A stretch of 64,000 bases of DNA from Microbacterium pullorum (GCF_014836535.1 NZ_JACSQP010000002.1:124001-188000), one strand, 5' to 3'. Numbered from the stretch's first letter, positions 1 through 8,348 are shown. The notes: generated from the letters alone by a model not told the origin. A program made the numbers and translations.

Positions 1-695
1 CCGCGGAGCTCGCCCGTGAGGTCGGCGATGCGTGCCATCACGACGTCGGTCGCCTGCACCAGCGCCGACTGGTGCCCCGCCTGTCCGGCATACGCCGACA
101 GGTCCACGGGCGCACCGAGCAGCACCTTCACGCGCTTGCGCAGCGGCCAGAGGCTCAGCTTGCCGTAGCGCGGCATGATCTGCTGCACCCCCCATGTCGC
201 CATCGGGATCACGGGAAGACCGCCCACGAGTGCCACGCGCACGGCCCCGGTCTTGCCGCGCATCGGCCACAGGTCGGGGTCACGGGTGAGCGTGCCCTCG
301 GGGTAGACGATCACACCGCGCCCCGAGGCGAGCAGTCCTTCGGCCGTCTGGATGGTCTGCCTCGCACTCGACGCCGATCCGGCGCGCGCGACGGGGACCA
401 TGCCGGTCGCCCGCAGTGCCCAGCCGAGCACGGGGACGCGGAACAGGCTCTCCTTCGCCATGAAGCTGGGGGCGCGCCCCAGCCGCCACGTCGCCACCGC
501 GACGACCAGCGGATCGATCTCGCTGTAGTGGCTGGGGGCGAGGACGTACGGCCCCTCCTCGGGAAGGTGCTCCCCGCCGGAGATCTCGATCTTGGCGAAG
601 AGGCTCACCAGGGGGACGACGATCGCGGCCAGCGGCCAGAACACGCTGGGTCGGCGCTTCTCCGCCGAGGCACGGCGCTTACGTGACGGCGCCAC
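1..695 (-). CDS. plsC: 1-acyl-sn-glycerol-3-phosphate acyltransferase (3' end beyond window)
   Basis: A LPLAT-family acyltransferase that makes phosphatidic acid at the membrane. From a GTG at 695 the frame stays open to the window edge (about 231 codons). The N-terminus is basic (MAPSRKRRASAEKRR), then comes one hydrophobic stretch (WPLAAIVVPLVSLF). The catalytic HX4D block is HYSEID and the glycerol-phosphate-binding block reads YPEGTLTRD. Both family motifs are intact and correctly spaced. The GTG lies 2 nt after the murA stop, so it is probably the last known member of the leuC-leuD-murA-plsC transcript. The stop codon lies outside the window. Confidence is high for the family and moderate for the exact start. 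Confidence 0.88.
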   Translation of the reverse strand, partial: MAPSRKRRASAEKRRPSVFWPLAAIVVPLVSLFAKIEISGGEHLPEEGPYVLAPSHYSEIDPLVVAVATWRLGRAPSFMAKESLFRVPVLGWALRATGMVPVARAGSASSARQTIQTAEGLLASGRGVIVYPEGTLTRDPDLWPMRGKTGAVRVALVGGLPVIPMATWGVQQIMPRYGKLSLWPLRKRVKVLLGAPVDLSAYAGQAGHQSALVQATDVVMARIADLTGELR

Positions 696-697
696 GG

Positions 698-2080
698 TCA
701 GCCGATGACGTCGAAGTCGGCGCCGAGCGCCTGGAGCTTGTCGAAGAGGTTCTCGTACCCGCGACGGATGATCCCGACGTTGCGCACGACCGACTCGCCG
801 TCGGCAGCCAGTGCCGCGATGACGTGCGAGTAGCCGCCGCGCAGGTCGGGCACCACGATGTCGGCGCCGTGGAGCGGCGTGGGACCGGTGATGACAGCGG
901 CCTGCTCCAGCGCGCGACGCGGCACGCGCCGGTACTCGCCTTCCAGACCGTCCGGGTGCACGACGATGTCGGCGCCCATCTTCACCAGCGCGTCGGTGAA
1001 CCCGAAGCGGTTCTCGTAGACCGTCTCGTGCACGACGGACGTGCCGTGCGCCTGCGTCAGCGCCACGATGAGCGGCTGCTGCCAGTCGGTCATGAAGCCG
1101 GGGTGCACGTCGGTCTCGACGACGACGGGCTTGAGAGGTCCCCCGCGGTAGAAGCGGATGCCGCTCTCTTCGATGTCGAAGGCACCGCCGGCCTTGCGGA
1201 AGACGTTGAGGAACGTGAGCATGTCCTGCTGGCGCGCGCCGCCGACGAAGATGTCGCCGTCGGTGGCCAGTGCGGCGCACGCCCACGAGGCGGCTTCGTT
1301 GCGGTCGAAGATGCTGCGGTGGTCGTAGCCGGTGAGCGTGTCGACACCCTCGATGAAGATGACGCGGTTGGGCTCGTAGGAGATGATCGCGCCCATCTTC
1401 TGCAGCACGCCGATGAGATCCATGATCTCGGGCTCGATGGCGGCGTTGCGAAGCTCCGTCGTCCCCTTCGCACGCACGGCGGTGAGCAGCACCTGCTCGG
1501 TCGCACCCACGCTCGGGTAGGGCAGCTCGATGTTCGCGCCGTGCAACCCGTCCGGGGCGGACAGGCGGATGCCGCTGGGCTGCTTCTCGACGACGGCGCC
1601 GAACCGACGCAGCGCATCGAGGTGGAAGTTGATGGGACGGTCGCCGATGCGGCATCCACCGAGGTCGGGGATGAACGCCTGGCCGAGCAGGTGCAGCAGC
1701 GGTCCGCAGAAGAGGATCGGGATGCGCGAGGAGCCGGCGTGCGCGTCGATCTCCTCGAAGTGCGCCGACTTCGCGTCGCTCGGGTCGAGCACGAGGCTGC
1801 CGGGTTCGTCGCCGTCCTCCACGCGCACACCGTGCACCTCGAGGAGCGAGCGCACGACCTGCACGTCGCTGATGTTCGGCACGTCGCGCAGCACGCTGAC
1901 GCTCTCACCGAGGAGGGCGGCGACCATCGCCTTGGTCGCGAGGTTCTTCGCGCCCTTGACGTCGACGCGTCCGACGAGGGGTCGGCCACCGCGGATCGCG
2001 ATGGTGTCTCCTGTCAGCCCCTCCGCTTGCCCTTCCGACTCCTTCGTCGCCGATCGGTTCTCGCTGGGGAGTGACTTCAT
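698..2080 (-). CDS. murA: UDP-N-acetylglucosamine 1-carboxyvinyltransferase
   Basis: Transfers enolpyruvate from PEP to UDP-GlcNAc, the first committed step of peptidoglycan synthesis in the cytosol. It is 460 residues, longer than the usual ~420 because of a ~25-residue charged N-terminal leader before IAIRGGRPLVGRVDVKGAKN. The catalytic loop reads LGGCRIGDRP, so the fosfomycin-reactive Cys is retained (not the Asp of resistant types). The TDWQQPL region carries the general-base Asp. A GAGG ribosome-binding site sits 8 nt before the ATG. It lies 21 nt downstream of leuD, in line with shared transcription. The reason for pairing with leu genes is not apparent from the sequence. Identification is secure. 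Confidence 0.95.
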   Translation of the reverse strand: MKSLPSENRSATKESEGQAEGLTGDTIAIRGGRPLVGRVDVKGAKNLATKAMVAALLGESVSVLRDVPNISDVQVVRSLLEVHGVRVEDGDEPGSLVLDPSDAKSAHFEEIDAHAGSSRIPILFCGPLLHLLGQAFIPDLGGCRIGDRPINFHLDALRRFGAVVEKQPSGIRLSAPDGLHGANIELPYPSVGATEQVLLTAVRAKGTTELRNAAIEPEIMDLIGVLQKMGAIISYEPNRVIFIEGVDTLTGYDHRSIFDRNEAASWACAALATDGDIFVGGARQQDMLTFLNVFRKAGGAFDIEESGIRFYRGGPLKPVVVETDVHPGFMTDWQQPLIVALTQAHGTSVVHETVYENRFGFTDALVKMGADIVVHPDGLEGEYRRVPRRALEQAAVITGPTPLHGADIVVPDLRGGYSHVIAALAADGESVVRNVGIIRRGYENLFDKLQALGADFDVIG

Positions 2081-2101
2081 GCGGTAAACCTCACTTGATT
2101 G

Positions 2102-2698
2102 CTATCGGACCGGAAGGGTCCGCGGTCGCCATGTCTCGCGACGGGCTTCGAACTGCGCGATCGCAGCTTCGTCGCGCAGGGTGAGCCCGATGTCATCCAG
2201 ACCTTCGAGCAGGCGCCATCCAGTGTAATCATCGATCTCGAACGTCAGCCGGAGGTCGCCGATCTGCGCGGTGCGCGCCTCGAGGTCGACCGTCATCTCG
2301 ATCCCGGGCTGGGCGGCGATGATCGCCCACACCTTCTCGGTGTCGCTCTCGGAGATGACGCCGGTCACCAGGCCCTGCTTGCCCGCGTTGCCGCGGAAGA
2401 TGTCAGCGAACCGCGGGCTGAGCACGACGCGGAATCCGTAGTCGCGCAGCGCCCAGACGGCGTGCTCACGGCTGGAGCCGGTGCCGAAGTCGGGACCGGC
2501 GACGAGGATCGAGGCGTCGCGGTACGCGGGCTGGTTGAGCACGAACTCGGGGTCCTGGCGCCAGCTGGCGAACAGGGCGTCCTCGAAGCCGGTCTTGGTG
2601 ACCCGCTTGAGGTAGACCGCGGGGATGATCTGGTCGGTGTCGACCGCCGAGCGCGTCAGCGGGGCGACGACGCCGGTGTGGGTGGTGAACTTCTCCAT
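2102..2698 (-). CDS. leuD: 3-isopropylmalate dehydratase small subunit
   Basis: Swivel-domain subunit of isopropylmalate isomerase, which converts 2-isopropylmalate to 3-isopropylmalate in leucine synthesis. At 198 residues it is normal for the family. Recognisable blocks are [20 protein letters not shown] near the N-terminus and the conserved [20 protein letters not shown] substrate-binding stretch. The ATG lies 1 nt after the leuC stop and uses a GGAGG inside the end of leuC as its ribosome-binding site, so the two subunits are translationally coupled. Confidence 0.96.
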   Translation of the reverse strand: MEKFTTHTGVVAPLTRSAVDTDQIIPAVYLKRVTKTGFEDALFASWRQDPEFVLNQPAYRDASILVAGPDFGTGSSREHAVWALRDYGFRVVLSPRFADIFRGNAGKQGLVTGVISESDTEKVWAIIAAQPGIEMTVDLEARTAQIGDLRLTFEIDDYTGWRLLEGLDDIGLTLRDEAAIAQFEARRETWRPRTLPVR

Positions 2699-2699
2699 G

Positions 2700-4154
2700 T
2701 CAGGCCTCCACTGCGGTGTGCGCCGGCAGATCGCTGGGGCTCGCGAGACGCCCGAGCACGGCGGTGGCCGCCGCGACGAGCGGCGAGACCAGGTGGGTGC
2801 GGCCGCCCTTGCCCTGGCGGCCCTCGAAGTTGCGGTTGCTCGTCGAGGCGCAGCGCTCCCCCGGGGCGAGCTGGTCGGGGTTCATGCCCAGGCACATGGA
2901 GCAGCCGGCGAAGCGCCATTCGGCGCCGAAGTCGACGAACACCTTGTCCAGGCCCTCCGCCTCGGCCTCGAGCCGCACGCGGGCGGAGCCGGGGACGACC
3001 ATGACGCGCACGCCGTCGGCCTTGGTGCGACCCTGCACGATGGACGCGAAGGCACGCAGGTCCTCGATGCGGCTGTTGGTGCAGGAACCCATGAACACGG
3101 CATCGACCGGGACGTCCTTGAGCGGCGTGCCGGGGACGAGGTCCATGTACTCCAGCGCGCGGCGGGCGGCGGTCTGTTCGTTGGGATCCTCGAAATCCTC
3201 GGGCGCGGGGACGACGTCGCTGAGCGACACGCCCTGGCCGGGGTTGGTGCCCCACGTGACGAAGGGCTCGAGCGTGTCGGCGGCGACGAAGACCTCGGCG
3301 TCGAACACGGCGCCCTCGTCGGTGGGGAGCGTGCGCCAGTAGGCGACGGCATCCTCCCAGTCCTGCCCCTCGGGGGCGTGCGGACGACCCTTCAGGTAGG
3401 CGAACGTCGTCTCGTCGGGGGCGACCATGCCCGCGCGCGCGCCGGCCTCGATCGACATGTTGCAGATCGTCATGCGACCCTCCATCGACAGCGCACGGAT
3501 CGCGCTGCCGCGGAACTCGAGCACGTAGCCCTGTCCCCCGTTCGTGCCGATCTTCGCGATGACGGCGAGGATGATGTCCTTTGCCGTGACGCCGGGCTTC
3601 AGCTCGCCCTCCACCGTGATCGCCATGGTCTTGAAGGGCTTCAGCGGCAGCGTCTGTGTGGCCAGCACATGCTCGACCTCGCTCGTGCCGATGCCGAACG
3701 CCATGGCACCGAACGCACCGTGGGTGGAGGTGTGGGAGTCACCGCAGACGACCGTCACACCGGGCATCGTGAGCCCGAGCTGCGGCCCGACGACGTGCAC
3801 GATCCCCTGCTCCTTGTCGCCGAGGGAGTGCAGCCGCACACCGAACTCGGCGGCGTTGCGCCGCAGCGTCTCGATCTGCGTGCGACTGGTGAGGTCGGCG
3901 ATCGGCTGGTCGATGGCCAGGGTCGGGGTGTTGTGATCCTCGGTGGCGATCGTGAGATCGAGGCGGCGCACCGGGCGGCCCTCGGCACGCAGGCCGTCGA
4001 AGGCCTGGGGGCTGGTCACCTCGTGCACGAGGTGCAGGTCGATGTAGATGAGGTCGGGACGACCGTCTTCGCCCTTGACGACGACGTGGTCGTCCCACAC
4101 CTTCTCGGCGAGGGTGCGCGGGTGATCGGGGATGCGGGCAGCGACTGTGCTCAT
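2700..4154 (-). CDS. leuC: 3-isopropylmalate dehydratase large subunit
   Basis: Catalytic aconitase-family subunit that binds the [4Fe-4S] cluster and works with LeuD in leucine synthesis. It has 484 residues, normal for bacterial LeuC. Cluster ligands are visible in [13 protein letters not shown] and [13 protein letters not shown], and the substrate motif [14 protein letters not shown] is present. The ATG at 4154 is preceded by an AAGGAGAG ribosome-binding site at 4165-4172, which is exactly complementary to the Leu-codon run of an upstream leader ORF (see 4218-4268). It heads the leuC-leuD-murA-plsC cluster. Identification is secure. Confidence 0.97.
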   Translation of the reverse strand: MSTVAARIPDHPRTLAEKVWDDHVVVKGEDGRPDLIYIDLHLVHEVTSPQAFDGLRAEGRPVRRLDLTIATEDHNTPTLAIDQPIADLTSRTQIETLRRNAAEFGVRLHSLGDKEQGIVHVVGPQLGLTMPGVTVVCGDSHTSTHGAFGAMAFGIGTSEVEHVLATQTLPLKPFKTMAITVEGELKPGVTAKDIILAVIAKIGTNGGQGYVLEFRGSAIRALSMEGRMTICNMSIEAGARAGMVAPDETTFAYLKGRPHAPEGQDWEDAVAYWRTLPTDEGAVFDAEVFVAADTLEPFVTWGTNPGQGVSLSDVVPAPEDFEDPNEQTAARRALEYMDLVPGTPLKDVPVDAVFMGSCTNSRIEDLRAFASIVQGRTKADGVRVMVVPGSARVRLEAEAEGLDKVFVDFGAEWRFAGCSMCLGMNPDQLAPGERCASTSNRNFEGRQGKGGRTHLVSPLVAAATAVLGRLASPSDLPAHTAVEA

Positions 4155-4217
4155 GACTGTGAAACTCTCCTTGCGAACCGGATCAAGCCCGCCAGGGACT
4201 CCGCGACGAGGAGGGGC

Positions 4218-4268
4218 TCAGAACGAGGCCTCGCCGCGGCCGCTAAGGAGAAGGAGAGCGATCCGCAC
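4218..4268 (-). CDS. leuL: putative leucine leader peptide, 16 aa
   Basis: A 17-codon ORF from GTG 4268 to TGA 4218 encodes MRIALLLLSGRGEASF, with four consecutive Leu codons (CTC CTT CTC CTT). A -10-like TAATGT ends 6 nt before the GTG, so the transcript probably starts at the start codon (leaderless). The Leu-codon stretch CTCTCCTT (4251-4258) is perfectly complementary to the leuC ribosome-binding site AAGGAGAG (4165-4172). This suggests control of leuC translation by ribosome stalling when leucine is short. The short ORF and the complementarity are seen directly; the regulatory role is inference. Confidence 0.6.
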   Translation of the reverse strand: MRIALLLLSGRGEASF

Positions 4269-4274
4269 GCGCCC

Positions 4275-4280
4275 ACATTA
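4275..4280 (-). promoter_or_regulatory. -10 element of the leuL-leuCD promoter
   Basis: TAATGT on the minus strand, 6 nt upstream of the leuL GTG. This is the TANNNT-N6-start arrangement of actinobacterial leaderless transcripts. I see no convincing -35. Confidence 0.5.
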
Positions 4281-4308
4281 GCACCGTGCGCATCGCTCCC
4301 CGTTCGCG

Positions 4309-5421
4309 TCAGGTGCCGGGTCGGTCGTCGGCGCGCTCGGCGGCGGCACGGTCGCGACGCTCGTCGGGCGTCTCGACGGTGGGCGGCGTGAGGTGCTCCT
4401 CGGCCACGGCGGCCGCAGCTTCCTGCGGCGTACCGGCCTTGCGCTCGCGGGACGACGCGATGAGGCTCGCAACGGTCGCGACGGTCATCGAGGCGATGAT
4501 GACGCCCAGCGACATCCAGGTGGAGATGTCGGGCACCCACTCGATGTGCTCGCCACCGTTGATGAAGGGCAGCTCGTTCTCGTGCATGGCGTGGAAGATC
4601 AGCTTCACGCCGATGAAGGCGAGGATGAACGCGATGCCGTAGTGCAGGTAGCGCAGCCGGTCGAGGAGTCCTCCCAGCAGGAAGTAGAGCTGGCGCAGGC
4701 CCATGAGGGCGAAGATGTTCGCCGTGAAGACGATGAACGGGTCCTGCGTGATCCCGAAGATCGCGGGGATCGAGTCGAGCGCGAAGAGCAGGTCGGTCAT
4801 GCCGATGGCGACGAAGACGATGATCATCGGGGTGAACATGCGCTTGCCGTCGACCACGGTGCGCACGTTGGCGCCGTCGTACTCGTCGGAGATGGCCACG
4901 CGCCGCCGCAACATCCGCACGACGAAGCTCTCCTTCTTCACCTCGTCATCGTGGTCCTCCCCGGGGAAGGCCTGCTTCCACGCCGTGTAGATGAGGAAGG
5001 CGCCGAACAGGTAGAAGATCGGCAGGAACTGCTCGATGATCACCGCACCCAGCAGGATGAACAGGCCGCGCAGGATGAGCGCGATGATGATGCCGACCAT
5101 CAGCACCTTCTGCTGGTACTGACGCGGGACCGCGAACTGCCCCATGATCAGGACGAAGACGAAGAGGTTGTCGATCGACAGACTGTATTCGGTGAGCCAA
5201 CCGGCGACGAACTGGCCGGTGACGTCACCGCTGCCGGTCACGGCGAACAGCACGAAGGCGAACACGATCGCCAGGGCCACATAGAACACGACCCACAGAG
5301 TCGACTCCTTGGCCGAGGGGATGTGGGGCCGCTTGATGATCAGGAGCAGATCGGCGATGAGGATCGCGAGCAGCACGACGTATGCGCCGATCTCGAACCA
5401 GACGGGGATCTCGAAGCCCAT
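4309..5421 (-). CDS. TerC/Alx-family membrane protein, probable metal (manganese) exporter
   Basis: Integral membrane protein of 370 residues with about nine hydrophobic segments. The two family signatures LSIDNLFVFVLI and LFALDSIPAIFGI carry the acidic residues that bind metal in TerC/Alx proteins. The C-terminal ~45 residues are hydrophilic, Ala/Glu/Arg-rich and probably cytosolic. Members studied elsewhere export Mn2+ or are linked to tellurite resistance; the substrate here cannot be read from sequence. The ATG at 5421 follows an AAAGG ribosome-binding site embedded in a strong hairpin (5428-5457), suggesting RNA-level control. It is divergent from the ECF sigma gene and in tandem with the leu operon. 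Confidence 0.9.
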   Translation of the reverse strand: MGFEIPVWFEIGAYVVLLAILIADLLLIIKRPHIPSAKESTLWVVFYVALAIVFAFVLFAVTGSGDVTGQFVAGWLTEYSLSIDNLFVFVLIMGQFAVPRQYQQKVLMVGIIIALILRGLFILLGAVIIEQFLPIFYLFGAFLIYTAWKQAFPGEDHDDEVKKESFVVRMLRRRVAISDEYDGANVRTVVDGKRMFTPMIIVFVAIGMTDLLFALDSIPAIFGITQDPFIVFTANIFALMGLRQLYFLLGGLLDRLRYLHYGIAFILAFIGVKLIFHAMHENELPFINGGEHIEWVPDISTWMSLGVIIASMTVATVASLIASSRERKAGTPQEAAAAVAEEHLTPPTVETPDERRDRAAAERADDRPGT

Positions 5422-5427
5422 GGGAGC

Positions 5428-5457
5428 CTTTCGGAGGGTGCGGTGGATGGCCGAAAG
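5428..5457 (-). promoter_or_regulatory. hairpin occluding the terC ribosome-binding site
   Basis: The terC leader contains CTTTCGG (5457-5451) and CCGAAAG (5434-5428), a perfect 7-bp stem with a 16-nt loop. The 3' arm includes the AAAGG ribosome-binding site, 7 nt from the ATG. A GGGGGAGAG stretch lies just 5' of the stem. Control by an upstream sensor is plausible; yybP-ykoY manganese riboswitches precede many terC/alx genes, but I cannot match the full consensus. Confidence 0.5.
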
Positions 5458-5643
5458 TCTCTCCCCCGCAGGCTGCGGCGCGCGCCCGGGGCCGCTCGAT
5501 CGGGACCCGTGATGACGGACGCGCGAGAACGGGATACTCCCTCTCGCTCGGACAAGGATACAGCCGCGCCCATCGGCATCCGCCCGTCGTGAGACGATCG
5601 GGCGCGGATCGACACTCTCAGGGTGAGAGACGAAAGGGAGCGC

Positions 5644-6207
5644 ATGGCCGACCAGCAGGGTGATGCGATGCTCGTGGCCCTCGCGGCGGGCGGATCGGAA
5701 CAGGCGTTCCGCACGCTCTACCGCGCCTACGTGCGGCCGGTGTACTGGGTGGCCCATGGGCTCGTGGGGACGGCTGCGGACGCCGAGGACGTCACGCAGG
5801 AGACGTTCCTCGCCGCGTGGCGGAAGCTTGCCGGGCTGGAGCTCGTCGGCAGCTCGCTGCTGCCGTGGCTCGTGACGATCTGCCGGTTCCAGGCGGCCAA
5901 TCGCGTGCGTCGGCTGCAGCGAGAGCGCGAGCACACCACCGATGCCGCCGAGGAGCACCTGCCGGACACGGTGGATGTGGAGCAGCAGCTGATCGACCGC
6001 GACCTCGCCGAGCGCATTGTGGCGGCGGTGGCGCAGCTCACCCCGCTGGACCAGCAGATCTTCCGACTGTGCGCCGCCGAGGGCTACGCCTACCAGGCCG
6101 CGGCCGAGCAGCTGGGCGTCGGTCACGGCGTCGTGCGCAATCGCCTCTCCCGCATCCGAACGCGGTTGCGGACCGAGGTCACAACGGAGAGCACAGGAAC
6201 GACATGA
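5644..6207 (+). CDS. ECF-type RNA polymerase sigma factor
   Basis: A 187-residue sigma-70 family ECF protein. Region 2 is visible as FRTLYRAYVRPVYWVAHGLVGTAADAEDVTQETFLAAWRKL, with the DAEDVTQETF core-binding and -10 signature. Region 4 is LTPLDQQIFRLCAAEGYAYQAAAEQLGVGHGVVRNRLSRIRTRLR. I chose ATG 5644 because AAAGGGAG lies just upstream; an in-frame start at 5623 would lack one. The stop overlaps the next ATG (ATGA), so it is coupled to the DUF4349 membrane protein, which is probably its regulator. A 15-nt inverted repeat (CTCTCA-GGG-TGAGAG) at 5615-5629 lies in the leader. The regulon is unknown. Confidence 0.9.
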   Translation: MADQQGDAMLVALAAGGSEQAFRTLYRAYVRPVYWVAHGLVGTAADAEDVTQETFLAAWRKLAGLELVGSSLLPWLVTICRFQAANRVRRLQREREHTTDAAEEHLPDTVDVEQQLIDRDLAERIVAAVAQLTPLDQQIFRLCAAEGYAYQAAAEQLGVGHGVVRNRLSRIRTRLRTEVTTESTGTT

Positions 6208-7364
6208 CCCGACAGCCGCAGGAACCGCAGGACCCCCGGGAACCGTCGGGCCTGCCCACGCTGAGCGATGAGACGGTGACGCGCATCGAGGGCGCTGTCT
6301 TCTCCGAGATCGCCGCGACGCGGCACCACGACCTCGACGCCGCGCGCCACCGTCGGGCGCGGCGCAGTCGGTGGTGGGCCGCCGCCGGTGCGGCGGCGGC
6401 CGTCGTGATCGTCGCCGCGGTGATCGCACCGACGGTCGGCGGCCTCGTGCGCGGACCGTCGGGGGCGAGCGATTCCGCGAGCGATGGCGGGTTCGTCACG
6501 ACCGACGCGTTCACCGGGATGGATTCCGGTCCCGTGGATCGGGCACCCGAGAGCATCCAAGGAGCAGCGGGCGATGTGGCCACCGACTCGGGGCCGACGA
6601 GCGATCAGGGCCGCGAAGTGATCGCGACCGCGACCGCCACTCTTGAGGTCGCAGGCGAGCCAGGTGCCGCCGGGGAGGCGGCGGATGCCGTCGCCGCGGC
6701 CGCCGAGGCCGCAGGAGGCTATGTGGAGTCGCTGAGCGTCGACGGCTCCGCCGCCGAGACGGGCGCGGGCGCCGAGGTCGTGCAGGGCGACATGATGACG
6801 ATCCTCCCCTACCCGGGTACCACCGGGACGTGGGTATCGGTGCGGGTGCCCGCAGCGCAGCTGCAGACGGTGATGTCCGACCTCGACGAGCTCGGCGACG
6901 TCACGGCGTCGCAGATCTCGCGCCAGGACGTCACCACGCAGGCCGTGGATCTGCGTGCACGGGTCGAGACGGCACAGGCATCCGTCACCCGTCTCACCGA
7001 GCTGATGGCTCAGGCGGGGTCGCTGGCCGACCTGATCGCGGCGGAGAGCGCGCTGGCCGAGCGCCAGGCAGAGCTCGAGTCGTGGCAGCAGCAGCTGGAG
7101 TACCTCGACGATCAGGTGGCGCTGTCCTCGCTCACGGTGAGCATCGTCACCCCGACCGAGGCCGTCGAGGCCGACCCCGCCGGGTTCGGCGACGGGCTCG
7201 TCGCCGGCTGGAACGGACTGATCGCGACGCTCAACGGCATCGTGATCGCGCTCGGGTTCCTGCTCCCCTGGCTCGCCGTCGCCGCGGTGGTGTGGCTCGC
7301 GGTGTGGCTGGTGCTCCGCGGCATCCGCCGCCGCCGCCCCGCGCCGCCGCCGCCCGCCGCCTGA
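6204..7364 (+). CDS. DUF4349 membrane protein, likely anti-sigma partner
   Basis: A 386-residue protein starting inside the sigma gene stop (ATGA). The N-terminal ~55 residues are charged and probably cytosolic, followed by one transmembrane segment (WWAAAGAAAAVVIVAAVIAPTVG). A long extracytoplasmic DUF4349 domain follows, including a coiled-coil-like stretch (VDLRARVETAQASVTRLTELMAQAGSL onward) and SVRVPAAQLQTVMSDLDELG. A second transmembrane segment precedes a short RRRRP tail. DUF4349 has no established biochemical role. Overlap with an ECF sigma gene and the cytosolic-TM-extracellular layout suggest it tethers or senses for that sigma; this is inference, since no zinc-binding anti-sigma motif is visible. 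Confidence 0.8.
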   Translation: MTRQPQEPQDPREPSGLPTLSDETVTRIEGAVFSEIAATRHHDLDAARHRRARRSRWWAAAGAAAAVVIVAAVIAPTVGGLVRGPSGASDSASDGGFVTTDAFTGMDSGPVDRAPESIQGAAGDVATDSGPTSDQGREVIATATATLEVAGEPGAAGEAADAVAAAAEAAGGYVESLSVDGSAAETGAGAEVVQGDMMTILPYPGTTGTWVSVRVPAAQLQTVMSDLDELGDVTASQISRQDVTTQAVDLRARVETAQASVTRLTELMAQAGSLADLIAAESALAERQAELESWQQQLEYLDDQVALSSLTVSIVTPTEAVEADPAGFGDGLVAGWNGLIATLNGIVIALGFLLPWLAVAAVVWLAVWLVLRGIRRRRPAPPPPAA

Positions 7365-7385
7365 CCCCGCCGCCCCCTCACCGCT

Positions 7386-7450
7386 GAGACGACTACGGAC
7401 GGCCGAGACCATGGGTATCACCCACTGTCTCGGCCGTCCGTAGTCGTCTC
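7386..7450. repeat. perfect 24-bp inverted repeat (long hairpin)
   Basis: Arms 7386-7409 and 7427-7450 are perfect reverse complements (24 bp, beginning GAGACGACTACGG). The 17-nt spacer contains a further small stem, TGGGT-ATC-ACCCA. It lies 21 nt after the DUF4349 stop and could end that transcript, but it has no T-tract and is far longer than a normal terminator. A dispersed palindromic element is the alternative. Confidence 0.85.
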
Positions 7451-7458
7451 ACTGTGGG

Positions 7459-7481
7459 CGGCGCGGCGCGGCGCGGCGCGG
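7459..7481. repeat. GCGCG 5-bp tandem repeat
   Basis: Four perfect copies of GCGCG (7461-7480), plus partial copies, between the long hairpin and the tRNA-Glu terminator. A pure-GC microsatellite with no gene; probably a slippage-prone spacer. Confidence 0.7.
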
Positions 7482-7498
7482 GGCCGCGGGGGGATGCA

Positions 7499-7530
7499 GA
7501 AAACCCCCGGGCCGGAGACCGGGGGTTTTC
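7499..7530 (-). terminator. tRNA-Glu transcription terminator
   Basis: Perfect stem AAAACCCCCGG / CCGGGGGTTTT with an 8-nt loop. Read on the minus strand the stem ends in TTTT, directly after tRNA-Glu. Confidence 0.85.
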
Positions 7531-7538
7531 TGGTGTTG

Positions 7539-7611
7539 TGACCCCAGCGGGATTCGAACCCGCGTTACCGCCGTGAGAGGGCGGCGTACTAGGCCGCTAT
7601 ACGATGGGGCC
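7539..7611 (-). tRNA. tRNA-Glu (CTC)
   Basis: 73-nt cloverleaf read on the minus strand. Acceptor GGCCCCA pairs with TGGGGTC, the discriminator is A, and the T-arm contains GGTTCGAATCC. The anticodon stem CCGCC/GGCGG closes loop CTCTCAC, giving anticodon CTC (codon GAG). The 3' CCA is not encoded. A strong terminator follows. Confidence 0.95.
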
Positions 7612-7709
7612 GTTTCGACAACCGTTAAAGTATGCCACGGCCCGCATGACGGCGCCAAATCGAGGTGCCCGCGCTTGTCCCCGGGCGTGTCGGAGGGTTG
7701 ACTCGTCCC

Positions 7710-8348
7710 ATGCGAGTCACCAAGCACGAACACGCGTGCCTGCGCCTGGAGCGCGACGGCAAGACGCTCATCATCGACCCCGGGAGCTTCACCCTCCCCC
7801 TCACCGACGTGCGCGGGCTCGTCGGGATCGTCCTCACCCACGAGCACCCCGACCACTGGACGCCCGACCACCTCGAGCGCCTCCGCGCGCTCGAGCCGCA
7901 CGTGCCGATCTACGGACCGGCGGGCGTCGCGGCTGCGGTGACGGGGTACGACATCACCGTCGTGTCACCCGGCGACACCGTGGCGCTGGATCCGTTCACA
8001 CTCAGCTTCCACGGCGGACGGCACAGCGTGATCCACGAATCGATCCCCGCCATCGACAACGTCGGCGTGCTCGTGGACGATGAGTTCTACTACCCGGGCG
8101 ACAGCTACGCCGTCCCGAAGGGCGCCGACGTGCGACTGCTGGCCGCGCCCGTCGGTGCGCCGTGGCTGAAGATCGGGGAGGCGATGGACTTCGTACTCGC
8201 GGTGAAGCCGCACCGCGCCTTCGCGACACACGACATGACCCTCTCGCGCATCGGCCTGCAGATGGGGCGCGCGCGACTCACGTGGGCGACGGAGCAGGGC
8301 GGCGGGGAGTTCCTCGAACTCGAACCCGGACAAGCCTTCGACCTCTGA
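7710..8348 (+). CDS. MBL-fold metal-dependent hydrolase
   Basis: A 212-residue single-domain protein of the UlaG-like metallo-beta-lactamase fold. The metal-binding motif reads LTHEHPDHW (HxHxDH). Further likely ligands are the His in FHGGRHSVIHE, the Asp in YYPGDSYAVPK, and the late FATHDM. Substrate is unknown; UlaG relatives hydrolyse lactones or phosphoesters. I chose ATG 7710 (MRVTKHEHACL) because the conserved N-terminal strand begins there; a GGAGG lies 13 nt upstream. It stands alone, convergent with ptsH across a shared terminator. Confidence 0.85.
   Translation: MRVTKHEHACLRLERDGKTLIIDPGSFTLPLTDVRGLVGIVLTHEHPDHWTPDHLERLRALEPHVPIYGPAGVAAAVTGYDITVVSPGDTVALDPFTLSFHGGRHSVIHESIPAIDNVGVLVDDEFYYPGDSYAVPKGADVRLLAAPVGAPWLKIGEAMDFVLAVKPHRAFATHDMTLSRIGLQMGRARLTWATEQGGGEFLELEPGQAFDL

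Noticed and set aside
2102..2180. Separate promoter for murA inside the leuD end
   Set aside because: Only 21 nt between leuD and murA, with a normal ribosome-binding site and no -10/-35 pair.
7386..7529. CRISPR-like repeat arrangement near tRNA-Glu
   Set aside because: Only one inverted repeat and one terminator, no regularly spaced direct repeats.
7539..7611. tRNA-associated integration site
   Set aside because: No integrase, no duplicated tRNA 3' end and no foreign-looking genes beside any of the three tRNAs.
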